From Skeletonema tropicum (lineage: Eukaryota; Bacillariophyta; Thalassiosirophyceae; Thalassiosirales; Thalassiosiraceae), in the NCBI GenBank assembly GCA_037178625.1, contig CM074137.1:2728001-2792000 (forward strand): a stretch of 64,000 nucleotides of DNA, in the 5' to 3' direction. The notes beneath the pieces are model-generated. The model ran no database searches. It was not told where the DNA came from and saw only the letters and a program-made list of their open reading frames with translations. The position numbers and the translations under genes were made by a program. This document shows positions 54,964-64,000 of this stretch, in pieces. The first letter of the stretch is position 1; each line of letters begins with the position of its first letter.

Positions 54964-56644
54964 TTACTTATCCTTATCTGGAGCAATGAGCTTCGCTCCT
55001 CTGCTCTCCAAATAGTACACCATCTTGTGTTTTTCTCCGTGTATATGCTTTGCCCACCAAAGAGGAGAACCTCCCGTCTCCTTGTGAGTGCGAAAGTTTA
55101 TAGTCAAGACCTTTCTGAATGAGATACTCAGCTACATGGATATGTCCTCCGCGAACGGCCTCGCTGGAGACGGACAAGGACGAGAGAGAGAGGTCATGAG
55201 TTGAGCAATGTGCAAAAAATTGACTCAAGTCAAACACAAATGCAACCAATCAAGCACAACATGACAGCGACTGCTTTTGTCACGGAAGAAATAATAAAAA
55301 CTTACTGCAGCGCTGTCCAGCCATTTTCATCCACAAAGAATATTGAATCAGAGTTTTCTTTCTCTAATGCTTTCAGTGTATCAAGGTCACCTTCTGCAGC
55401 AGCTGTGTGAACTGTAACGGTTTTCACTCCTTCAATATTCTGCAAGAACATGTGGAAACAAAACTTGTTTTAGAACTATCATATGAGACATGTCTCTTTT
55501 GCAACAAAAAGCTTCAATCGTGACTTACCAATTTTGCCTTCGGGTGGTCTTGTTTCCATCTTCCGTATGCATTATCCTCCCAAGAAGAATTGCCAATATA
55601 CGGGGGAACTACTGTCTTGTCCATAAGATCCTTCCTCTCTGCTACTTTGGCCGAATCCTGCCAAGAATTCATGTATAGCGACGAAAGCGATGACTCATTA
55701 TGCTGTTGATCATGTTGACGAGAATACCCCAGTGGTTCAAAGCTAATGAATATCTCTGCTTGGTATTGCCCTTTCATCGGGTACGGCCGTCCCATTATGA
55801 CTGATTGACCTTCATAAAGCAGCATACTACCAACCTCCAAAGTCACGTTTGTTGCAATCCCATCGTGTCCATAAACTTCAATCGGCCAAGGCTCATCAAT
55901 TTCATCGGCCACATGAATAATAGCATTGATCACAAATGGCAGCGTATCCAATCGATGTGGCATGACCGCCTCGTTGGTGTAAATTTGCAATCCAGACAAT
56001 GATGAGGGAGTCAGCTCGACCCCTGCCCACTTCTCGAAAATCGGTTTTGCCTCATCCCAAAGCAGCCCCCGGAGATGTTTGCTTTGATATTGTTCATCAT
56101 CGATATTCATAGTGTAATGACCCGCCGCCCAATGATTCAGGTACGTTGATCCAATCTCAAAGTTCGATCTATATGGTATATGGCGCTCATGAGCCTTCCA
56201 GAAGTGTTTTAGTGACTCCGCTAGCTTTGTTGGGACAGCCACTTTTTCGTAACCCACTTTGGTATAATTCTTCATCCTTGCGGGTTGGTTTAAATTCGTG
56301 GCAATCCGATCTGCCTCGGCTTGATTGCATCGTCCTTTTTGAGTAATTGATTCTCGTGCTCTGCATCCATCCATGAAGAAATGATAAAATTTCTGCCTTT
56401 CGCGACGATTAAGCGGTCCATCGTCAAGAAGGTTGGCATGTTGTATGGGGAACGATCGATCAACACCATAATATGAGTGTGAAGTATCATCGCCGGCAGC
56501 AGCACTGGATGGACCGTTCTCATGATTATTTTTTTGTATCGGCGCTTCGTCTTCATAGAGCGATCCCAAAGAAGTCAAACGCAAAGCTTGAGAGCCTGCG
56601 CACAGCAGCTGAATTATCACCAACGCCGTCGTCGTCCGCATCAT
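54964..56644 (-). CDS. Paralogous 2OG-oxygenase/ankyrin protein with altered iron site
   Basis: Three exons (56644-55529, 55439-55306, 55163-54964) give about 482 residues if one extra base near 55107 is removed. With that correction the end reads INFRTHKETGGSPLWWAKHI, as in the + strand paralogue. A signal peptide (TTALVIIQLLCAGSQALR) is followed by the same core (YYGVDRSFPI, NLNQPARMKNYTKVGYEKVA). The HxD motif reads MPHRLDTLP (H-x-x-D), and the distal His is Met (SVIMGRPYPM), so iron binding is doubtful: a likely pseudoenzyme. An ankyrin tail (TAAAEGDLDTLKALEKEN, GWTALHEAVRGGHIHVAEYL) follows. The intron-bearing structure contrasts with the intronless paralogue. Confidence 0.78.
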
Positions 56645-57117
56645 TGTTGTCGGCAGCTATCACCTACTTAGTTATTATTTATTTACGGAAGATATTGATA
56701 CTCTCAACAAAGCGGCAGCGGGCAGCGGCATGCAAGCGGATCTTTTTTGTACAATACAATAGCACAGTTGTTGAAGGTTGAGGCGCCAGGCGACACAACT
56801 CGTGTCACACACACAAAAGCGTCGACAAATTATTGTCGATTGGTTCCCGTGCGTGGTCGATTCGATGCGATGAAGATGGCAAGTTTTCTAGCCGTTATTC
56901 ATGGGTACATGTACCGCCCGCCCATAGCCAGCCACTGCCACAACTACCTACAACTACACTTCCATAGAGCATTGTCATTGTGCCACGCAAGCATTGGCGA
57001 TTATTGACAAGAAGGAGAGCTGGAGAAATTCATCGAATCAAGCACACGTCCGATTAGCGCTTCCCTCGCTAGAGAGAGATCACATCTGTCACTGAAGAAG
57101 GCATCAGAACTATAATA
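56645..57117. other. Divergent promoter region
   Basis: 473 bp between the minus-strand oxygenase and the plus-strand sugar transporter. No ORF or motif of note. Confidence 0.4.
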
Positions 57118-58278
57118 ATGAGTGGTCCACTACCAACTGATCCACCGATGCGCCAAAGGCAGCATCAATCGGCAACATCACCGAGACAGGAGACAAGTAA
57201 ACGATCCAAGCCGTCATCTCCAAATAATGTTACCCCAGTCAAAACTGCACGAAGAAATTCCAATGCGATGATAATAAAATACGGAAGTCTGCTCTTATTA
57301 GTAGGACAAATGGTCGGATTAGTATTATTGATGAGATATTCCAGAACTCGACGTGGGAATGATGGGGAACTATACCTGGCCAGTACAGCCGTCTTCATGA
57401 TGGAGATTCTGAAGTTTTGTCTTTGTCTTGGGGTTGTCTTCTATCAAGGGAGTTGTTCTATTGCAGCACTACGATCAGAACTGTACAAACATGTCTGGGC
57501 GAATCCATATGATCTGATCAAGCTTTGTGTCCCCTCATTTTTGTATACTATTCAGAACAATCTACTGTATTTAGCTTTGACTAATTTGGATGCGGCAAGT
57601 TATCAAGTTCTTTACCAGCTCAAAATATTGACCACTGCCATTTTTAGTGCAACCATGTTGGGGAGACGATTCTCGGCAACTAAATGGGCAGCATTGGTGA
57701 TACTTACATGTGGCGTGGCAATAGTAGAAATATCGGGTAGCAGTGATAATGATGCTTCGGAGAATAAAGATCAAAACCGCTTTGTTGGTCTGGTGGCAGT
57801 GATTTCTGCTGCATGTACATCAGGCTTCTCGGGAGTTTATTTTGAAAAGATATTAAAGGGGTCGGAAGTAACATTGTGGATTAGAAACATCCAAATGGGT
57901 ATATTTTCCATCGCCATCGCATTTGTGACTGCGATAGTGGAAGACTCGGACGAAATCTCGCAAAAGGGATTTTTTGTTGGGTATTCTCCAATTGTACTTA
58001 CTGTGATAACAGTGCAGGCAGTAGGGGGTTTGATTGTGGCCGTGGTAGTCAAATACGCAGACAATGTTTTGAAGGTCTTTGCTAGCTCATTTAGCATCCT
58101 TCTTTCATGCTTAATATCAGCTCTGGCATTCGACTTTCGACCAAACAAGTCTTTCATGCTTGGTGCGTCTCTTGTATTGATCAGCACGGTAATGTATTCC
58201 AAACCAGAAAAGAGTCCTACGCGAGATGTCTTACCTGTATTTCAGCATGGGACGCGGAAGTCAAGCCTAGTGCTGTAA
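57118..58278 (+). CDS. Nucleotide-sugar transporter (SLC35A-like)
   Basis: 386 residues, intronless. A Pro/Ser-rich basic N-terminus precedes about ten membrane helices. Family signatures are PSFLYTIQNNLLYLALTNLD, AASYQVLYQLKILTTAIFSA, SGFSGVYFEKILKG, LWIRNIQMGIFSI and KYADNVLKVFASSFSILLSC, as in UDP-galactose and CMP-sialic-acid transporters. Located in the Golgi/ER membrane by family, it imports a nucleotide sugar for glycosylation. The exact sugar cannot be told. It is followed by a Golgi-type sulfotransferase gene on the same strand. Confidence 0.92.
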   Translation: MSGPLPTDPPMRQRQHQSATSPRQETSKRSKPSSPNNVTPVKTARRNSNAMIIKYGSLLLLVGQMVGLVLLMRYSRTRRGNDGELYLASTAVFMMEILKFCLCLGVVFYQGSCSIAALRSELYKHVWANPYDLIKLCVPSFLYTIQNNLLYLALTNLDAASYQVLYQLKILTTAIFSATMLGRRFSATKWAALVILTCGVAIVEISGSSDNDASENKDQNRFVGLVAVISAACTSGFSGVYFEKILKGSEVTLWIRNIQMGIFSIAIAFVTAIVEDSDEISQKGFFVGYSPIVLTVITVQAVGGLIVAVVVKYADNVLKVFASSFSILLSCLISALAFDFRPNKSFMLGASLVLISTVMYSKPEKSPTRDVLPVFQHGTRKSSLVL

Positions 58279-58652
58279 CGTGATGGAATACTTTGTTTCG
58301 ATCTTACTTCTTGCAAGAGTGAAGTTGATTTTACTGTAGCAGTACAATGGTCTTACTTAATTACATTTTTATCGGTATCCCTGAGCTTCTTATGTAAGCT
58401 ATGTCCAAGAAGTTCGCGCAATTTGAGAAGCCCTTTCTCTCAGAGCAAAGGTAAGCTCATTTTGGGAACCCTGTAGCCTGACATCATGCCGATAGATGCC
58501 GATAGTAGTGCCAACCATCCATGATCTCTTTCCTCTTTCATCCTCCTGTGAAGTGTGAACGATAACACACCTTTGAGAAGCCATTCACTACCTACTAGAG
58601 GCAAAAGCGAAACCGCCCAAACAACGCTGTAGACCGGCTAATCCAAGTGCTC

Positions 58653-60044
58653 ATGTGCAGAAAAGAATCTGATAGCCACGAGCGTCGACCCTTTCTGAGC
58701 AATAGGCAAGGGTTGCATGCAAAAAATGAGTTGGCGCAGCAAACGCAGAAACATGCGGTTGAGCCTAAGATACGACGCTTGCTATCTCACCGGCTTGTTC
58801 GGTCTATCAAGAGGAATTTGGTTTCGGTTGTATTCACCTGCTTATTCTTTGTCTGCTTGAAGATTGGCTACCAAATTGGCACAAATCGTGCCAGTACCGA
58901 CGAGGATGGATCAAGAAGTGCATTACGACAGCCTCAACTTATAGAACTTAAACAACAAACTCTTCATGGGAATAGAAAACATTCGCCACGTAATCAAACT
59001 AAGATTGACACTCAGCAGCGTCAACATAATGAAACTGCTCAACAAACACTTCGAGGGAAGAAAGAAGAGAATCTAACTCAAATAGTCAGCAAGCTCGTAC
59101 ATCCGTACGAGAGGATCTGGCCGGGGCTGAAACTTCCAGACTACATGATAAAGGACCCTCAATATGATATAGAATCAGTTCCAGCAGACAGCCGCAGTTG
59201 TTTTGTGCATGTAGGCAAAACGGCAGGATCAACCGTCGGATGCTCTCTTGGCTTCAACTTACACTGTGCCACCAAAGTACAAGCACCTGGCGTGTTGCCG
59301 CAGTACACTACCAACATGTTTCACGCGCAAATGTACGATTGCGATGACGAGACGACAACTTTCTTCATCTTTGTAGTCCGCCACCCACTGGATAGGTGGA
59401 TCTCAGCCTTCAACTACGATAATCCATCGAGAGATTGGGAGGGATTTCGAAGGCAATTTGGTGAAAAGCACTTCAAGTTTCGCTCTCGTCTCTATGCAGA
59501 GTGCCCTTTTACTACAGTTGATGACGTAGGAGAAGCTTTGTCGGCAGGCAGCAACGTCACAGATGTTTGCAAGAGAAGGGCTGAGGCGAGTATAGATGGC
59601 ACTGAGCACTTTGGATGCCATCACTTTTTTAATTATCAGTTTCATCTCGAGGCGATCCCGAAGAATGCGACAATAATGACTCTTCGAACAGAACATCTCA
59701 GAGAAGACTGGAACTCAGTGGAATACAATCTTGGAGGAGTGGCGGAAGTTCTTGGGGAAGACAATAAAGTTATCGCCCATAATAACGTCAACAAGGCCAG
59801 CGATAGTAAATTGAAGTATTTGTCTGAAGAATCAAAAAGGTTGATATGTGCGAAACTCTGCAATGAAATTCAAACTTACAAGAAGATACTGCGACTATCG
59901 ATTAACTTGAACGAGACGCAAGTGCAACAATCTGTTGATGAGTTGATGAATAGCTGTCCGAATGAGGCATTGGCAACCACGTGTGATGTTCCAATGCCTA
60001 ACATTACTGAAAAGCTGATTCATAGTCGAGGTTATATGTCTTAG
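58653..60044 (+). CDS. Golgi-type (type II membrane) carbohydrate sulfotransferase-like protein
   Basis: 463 residues from ATG 58653. A short basic cytosolic tail is followed by one membrane anchor (LVSVVFTCLFFVCLKIGYQI, ~residues 54-73), a Gln/Arg-rich stem, and a lumenal catalytic domain. PAPS-binding motifs are FVHVGKTAGSTV (5'-phosphosulfate loop) and FVVRHPLDRWISAF (3'-phosphate loop). Later conserved-looking parts include HFGCHHFFNYQFHLEAIPKN and MTLRTEHLREDWNSVEYNLG. It resembles the Sulfotransfer_2/heparan-sulfate O-sulfotransferase type. The acceptor glycan is unknown. Several N-glycosylation sites fit a lumenal location. Confidence 0.82.
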   Translation: MCRKESDSHERRPFLSNRQGLHAKNELAQQTQKHAVEPKIRRLLSHRLVRSIKRNLVSVVFTCLFFVCLKIGYQIGTNRASTDEDGSRSALRQPQLIELKQQTLHGNRKHSPRNQTKIDTQQRQHNETAQQTLRGKKEENLTQIVSKLVHPYERIWPGLKLPDYMIKDPQYDIESVPADSRSCFVHVGKTAGSTVGCSLGFNLHCATKVQAPGVLPQYTTNMFHAQMYDCDDETTTFFIFVVRHPLDRWISAFNYDNPSRDWEGFRRQFGEKHFKFRSRLYAECPFTTVDDVGEALSAGSNVTDVCKRRAEASIDGTEHFGCHHFFNYQFHLEAIPKNATIMTLRTEHLREDWNSVEYNLGGVAEVLGEDNKVIAHNNVNKASDSKLKYLSEESKRLICAKLCNEIQTYKKILRLSINLNETQVQQSVDELMNSCPNEALATTCDVPMPNITEKLIHSRGYMS

Positions 60045-60492
60045 AATTAGGTATGGTTGTTTCGTTTCTGTGCATGTATAGACGTAGAAAATCACATAGA
60101 TTCCATAGGCAAGGTCTTAGAGATAATTGTTTATGGAAGACCAGTATGATCATTTGAACTTCTTCATTCTGATGAGAGGAGAATGAGACAGGTGATGAGG
60201 TACACATCATCAATGAAAGTGATGAAATAGCTCGACTTGGAGTATGGTTTTTAACTTCTACTTATTACTTATCCGATCCATCCTATGCACGACCCAAGTC
60301 AATGCCCAACCAAAAAACCATCGGCCCACGACCAACTTTCAAATTCCTATGCTACCGGCTGCTACCGGGCGCCGCGCTTGTGGAGGCCTGTATCTAACAT
60401 CTAACGCCAGCTACTGACAGAGACCAGATAGAGACACCTGCTACAATACCTGCTCCCTGCATTACTCCTATTAAATTCCGCCCACAGCAAGC
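60045..60492. other. Intergenic, no gene seen
   Basis: 448 bp containing the 3' flank of the sulfotransferase and the 5' flank of the HECT ligase gene. Nothing recognised. Confidence 0.4.
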
Positions 60493-63113
60493 ATGGGCAA
60501 CTCATCATCGGCAAACCATAGGCGCCGGCAGCAGCATGGCACCAGCGCCTACCCAGCACAGCGAAGTCGGGCATCCAGCAGTCAAGTTAGCAGGACCGTA
60601 AATTCTAGCACCGAGGCTGCTACTGCCGCCTCACGATCATCCGCATCAACCACAGTTGCCACCACCGCCCTCTCTAGACCAGGCGCTTACTCTGTAACGC
60701 GCTCTGATCAAGGCTCTCAAGTTTTTCGTGTTCAAATTCCGCTAGGGGTACAGCCAGGGCAGATCTTTGAGGTCATGTGTGGCGGACCGGGCAATTCGCG
60801 TTCAGTTCGAGTCCGATGTCCCGCTCAGTCTCGTGGGGGGAATTATCTCCAGCTCACTGTCCCACCCGAGCCATTAACGCGAGCACAAATGGGGGGAATG
60901 GCAGAGCTGACAAGTGCTACTGGGGAGGGCGGTGGAGGACAGGTGCGAATGCTGAGCGAGGTGCTACAGAGAAATAATGAACAACAACAACAAGAATTAG
61001 AGAGAAGTAATAATCTGAATAGCAGTAGTACAGCTCCGCCTGCACCACCTACAACTTATATGGTAACTGTACCGCAGGGAATAAGGCCAGGAATGCAATT
61101 TGCAGTGGATGTAGCAGGGCAAAGAATGATGGTGACCTGCCCGGCTGGCGTGCAAGCTGGGATGAACTTGAGAATTCAAACTCCTGAGCAGCAGCAGCAG
61201 CAACAACAACAACGACAATCTCTGCATTCTTCCGGTGGGCTAAATTCTTCAAACGCATCATCGTCCACATCAATGCAAATGTTTGAAGTCATCGTACCCG
61301 CCGGAGTGTTGCCTGGTCAATCGTTCAGTTTGTTGGCAAACGGACAAAGGGTATTAGTTACTTGTCCGCCAAATATTCGTCCAGGTCAAGCGGTAAGGTT
61401 TAATTTACCAATCTCAGACAACTCATCACCACCAATCAAACATTTAGAATATGAAGATATACCAGATGGGTGGGCAAGAACACTACGCGTTACTGATATG
61501 AAGATTCAATGGGTGAAGACGAAGCATGATGGAGATAATGACAACTTGGTCGACCCAAAAACAACATTTGACGTCAAAAACTCTGCTTACACACGCAAAT
61601 TGCGTTTCTTAGAAGGAAATGATCCCCGAATGAGAACTGGTATCTTGGAATTAGTGCCTGCCAACGAATCGTCCATCGATTCCAGTGTACAAAGGAATGG
61701 CAAACAAATCGTGGGCTATGCTGAAATTGCAGCAGCGCACGACAAGAAGAAATTTGAGGAAAAAGCGGAATGGTTTCAAATGATTTGTCGAGACAGATTA
61801 AAGATTGAATGGAATGAGGGACACATGAAAATCAAAATACGGAGGGCGCATTTGCTGCACGATTCGATTGAGGCGGTTATGAGTTTATCCCCGACTGATA
61901 TGCGTAAGATTTGGAGATTTGAGTTCCTAGGTGAAGTAGCCATTGATGCTGGCGGATTGCAACGTGAATGGTTCCAGTTAGTAACAGAGCAATTATTTGA
62001 TCCAGACATGGGTTTATGGCTTCCCAGTGCATCGAACCAGATGGCCATGAGGATCAACCCTGCATCTGAAATTTCATGTCCTGAAAATCACTTGATTTAC
62101 TTCAGATTTCTGGGCAGGGTCATGGGGAAAGCCATGTTTGATGGACAGATTGTTGCGGGGCACATGGTTCGTCACCTTTATAAGCACATCCTCGGCTGGC
62201 CCATTACCTTTGAAGATCTGGAAATTCCAGATGAAAGCTATTACAACTCTCTGAAGAGTCTGCTCAAATTGGAGAACATTGAAGACATGTGTTTAGATTT
62301 TACATTTTTAGAGAATGACTTGGGTGAGAATAGAACTGTTGAACTCATTGAGGATGGGTCAAATGTTGATGTTACGAATGACAATTTACCTCTTTTCCTT
62401 GAGGCAAATATGAAGTATCACATGATGGAAAGGGTTAAGCCGCAACTGAATGAATTGTTATTGGGTTTCTTTGATGTTATACCAGAGCCTCTGCTGACAG
62501 TATTTGACTTTCAAGAGCTTGAGCTGCTAATGTGTGGACTACCCGAGATTGATATCGAAGATTGGAAGAAATACACTGATTACCAAGGACTCTTTGAGCA
62601 AAAAGGCATCGGTGACAGAGTTGTTCAGTGGTTTTGGGAGATTGTGTCTGAGGAATTTGACCATGAGCAGCGGGCGCGTCTGCTACAATTCTCAACGGGT
62701 AAGCCTTTTCTCCAGTTCACCATCTTCAAACGTTTACTTCGTGTATCTAACTTCTTAATGTTGGCTCAATTCTCTCTACGCTTCAACAAAATTTCAACGC
62801 AACAGGTACTTCGGGAGTTCCCTCAAGAGGCTTCTCAGTCTTACAATCAAATGATGGAAAGATCCGAAAGTTTTGCATCAATGGGATCAAGAAAGATATT
62901 TCTCTTTATCCCAGATCTCAGTGAGTGCAATACTTGTGTGTTTTCATCACAGTTGTTTGGTCAATTAACTAACGACACTCTACCCTTTTCTGTCTCAATT
63001 ACAGCACCTGTTTTAACCGGATAGATCTACCAGTGTACAGCTCCAAAAATGAACTGAGAGAGAAGCTGAAAGTAGCGATAGAGAGCTCCGCCACTGGCTT
63101 TGATATAGAGTGA
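60493..63113 (+). CDS. HECT-type E3 ubiquitin ligase
   Basis: Exon 1 starts at 60493; a short last exon ends with TGA at 63111-63113. The protein begins MGNSSS, a possible N-myristoylation signal. Three ~45-residue repeats follow (FRVQIPLGVQPGQIFEV ~79, YMVTVPQGIRPGMQFAV ~188, FEVIVPAGVLPGQSFSL ~262), each ending in a VTCP-like strand. The HECT domain fills the C-terminal half (DMRKIWRFEFLGEVAIDAGG, REWFQLVTEQLFDPDMGLWL, YFRFLGRVMGKAMFDGQIV). The catalytic Cys lies in the last exon (TCFNRIDLPVYSS) and the protein ends SSATGFDIE. With donor A/GTGAGT (62921) and acceptor TTACAG (63004) the frame is one base off. A lost G at the donor, or a non-canonical junction, would explain it. Without splicing the protein would lack its active Cys. 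Confidence 0.85.
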
Positions 63114-63446
63114 TTTGATTGATTGTGTATGTGTACTGTGTTAGAATTAGGTGTGTACATTCCTTGTGCGTCATACCTGATGTTGGATTGATTCAACTCT
63201 GTTTGAAAAGATGCCAACTCTTCATCTTTGACTGTAAATAATAATACTAATACTTATCTACCAAAAGGCAGAAGAAATGTGACTCTTGGAAGTACAACAT
63301 ATGATTATATTTCAAAGAATCTCTCTCTTTCTTTGTATTTGCAACTTTCTTTACTTCGATGAATAAAAATGTATAGTCACCCCACAACATAAAATTAGCA
63401 CAACACAAACTATTATCCAGGCTGGTCGATTGATTCCCCTTAACAA
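63114..63446. other. Convergent intergenic region
   Basis: 333 bp between the HECT gene (+) and the elongase gene (-). AT-rich, presumably the two 3' UTRs. No feature seen. Confidence 0.4.
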
Positions 63447-64000
63447 TTAAACTTTCTTCTTCTTTTCTCCCTTGACCTTCACTTGGAAATACCTTGCAAC
63501 GAAGAACTGAGCAAACAAATAGAAGTAACTTCCATACATAATAAAAGCCGCAACATTATTCTCCTTTTGTATGTGGCACTTGCCTCCCTCAATAGGATGA
63601 GAATAATAATAGAAAGCCATAATAGTCACACCAACTCCAATGAACATTTGACTGAGCTGCATGAATGTGACAACGATGGGGTTGAACCACTTAGGACGCC
63701 ACTTCATCGCCATCAAAAAGTAGTATCCGTACATGACCGCGTGAACAGAGTAATTCATAACGACGAAGAAAAGTCCACTGGGGCTGGTGGTGACGTAGGA
63801 ATGCCAGCAGTAGAGAAGGACTGTGATGTGATGGTACCAATGTAAGAAGATTAAAGGCTTCTTGTGCACCACGATAAAGAGCGTATCGATTAATTCAGGG
63901 AATTTGCTGAGGATGAACAATTGCACCCACAGGCCGGTGGATCCCGATCCGAACAGCGCCGCAGGATCATCGCAGAGGTTGTCACGAAGAGTGTATGTGG
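63447..64000 (-). CDS. ELO-family fatty-acid elongase, C-terminal part (5' end outside window)
   Basis: The minus-strand frame is open to the window edge and ends at TAA (63447-63449), about 184 residues. ELO motifs are KFPELIDTLFIVVHKKPLIF, the His box LHWYHH (HxxHH), VVMNYSVHAVMYGYYFLMA and MQLSQMFIGVG. The C-terminus is Lys-rich (VKGEKKKKV), a typical ER-retention type tail. The enzyme performs the first, condensing step of very-long-chain fatty-acid elongation in the ER membrane. The N-terminal half lies beyond base 64000. Substrate preference (saturated versus polyunsaturated acyl-CoA) cannot be judged from this part. Confidence 0.92.
   Translation of the reverse strand, partial: TYTLRDNLCDDPAALFGSGSTGLWVQLFILSKFPELIDTLFIVVHKKPLIFLHWYHHITVLLYCWHSYVTTSPSGLFFVVMNYSVHAVMYGYYFLMAMKWRPKWFNPIVVTFMQLSQMFIGVGVTIMAFYYYSHPIEGGKCHIQKENNVAAFIMYGSYFYLFAQFFVARYFQVKVKGEKKKKV

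Overview
This is a eukaryotic nuclear window, most likely from a diatom (inference, probably a centric Thalassiosira-like species). It has dense protein genes on both strands with short GT-AG introns (about 74-166 bp). There is a stand-alone thioredoxin domain with what looks like a two-step plastid/thylakoid leader, a mitochondrial-type glutamate synthase, a membrane channel fused to a nucleotide-cyclase domain, and RING/Sel1/MYND and ankyrin-dioxygenase families. There are no prokaryotic operons, rRNAs, tRNAs or CRISPR arrays that I can see. All splice sites were placed by eye from frame continuity and GT/AG boundaries. Several starts were moved from GTG/TTG to the first in-frame ATG.

Layout. 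1-6.3 kb: the tail of an unknown gene, a complete pogo/Tigger-like DNA transposon (482-3874, TA target duplication, 28-bp inverted repeats, spliced DDE transposase), possible exons of an unrecognised gene, and a two-frame hypothetical gene. 6.3-14 kb: a tandem duplication of a RING-Sel1-MYND gene that also copied the first 75 bp of the neighbouring XPF/ERCC4 repair nuclease gene. The second copy is fused to an unrelated N-terminal region, and the full XPF gene follows. 14-18.4 kb: an MFS transporter, a plastid-lumen thioredoxin-like protein, a broken 2-oxoglutarate oxygenase and a NUDT5-like Nudix hydrolase.

19.0-36.1 kb is a tandem array: three full copies of a ~3.8-kb unit (22332-33733) with a partial copy at each end. 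Every unit holds the same decayed genes and a 295-bp inverted-repeat element with a 38-bp perfect palindrome. A 2.0-kb segment with its own broken gene (20310-22331) interrupts the array once. No intact gene was recognised in the unit.

36.5-64 kb is a normal gene-rich region: glutamate synthase, an LRR pseudogene, APC11, a five-exon channel-cyclase with both metal-binding aspartates replaced, an NmrA-like Rossmann protein, a TALE homeobox factor, a convergent pair of ER-type 2OG-oxygenase/ankyrin proteins (one with a damaged iron site), a nucleotide-sugar transporter, a Golgi-type sulfotransferase, a HECT ubiquitin ligase and the end of an ELO fatty-acid elongase. The oxygenases, sugar transporter and sulfotransferase are all secretory-pathway functions, but I see no evidence that they form one pathway.

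At least six genes need single-base corrections, several of them at short homopolymers, to read through. This may reflect real pseudogenes or uncorrected consensus errors, and the two cannot be separated from this sequence alone.
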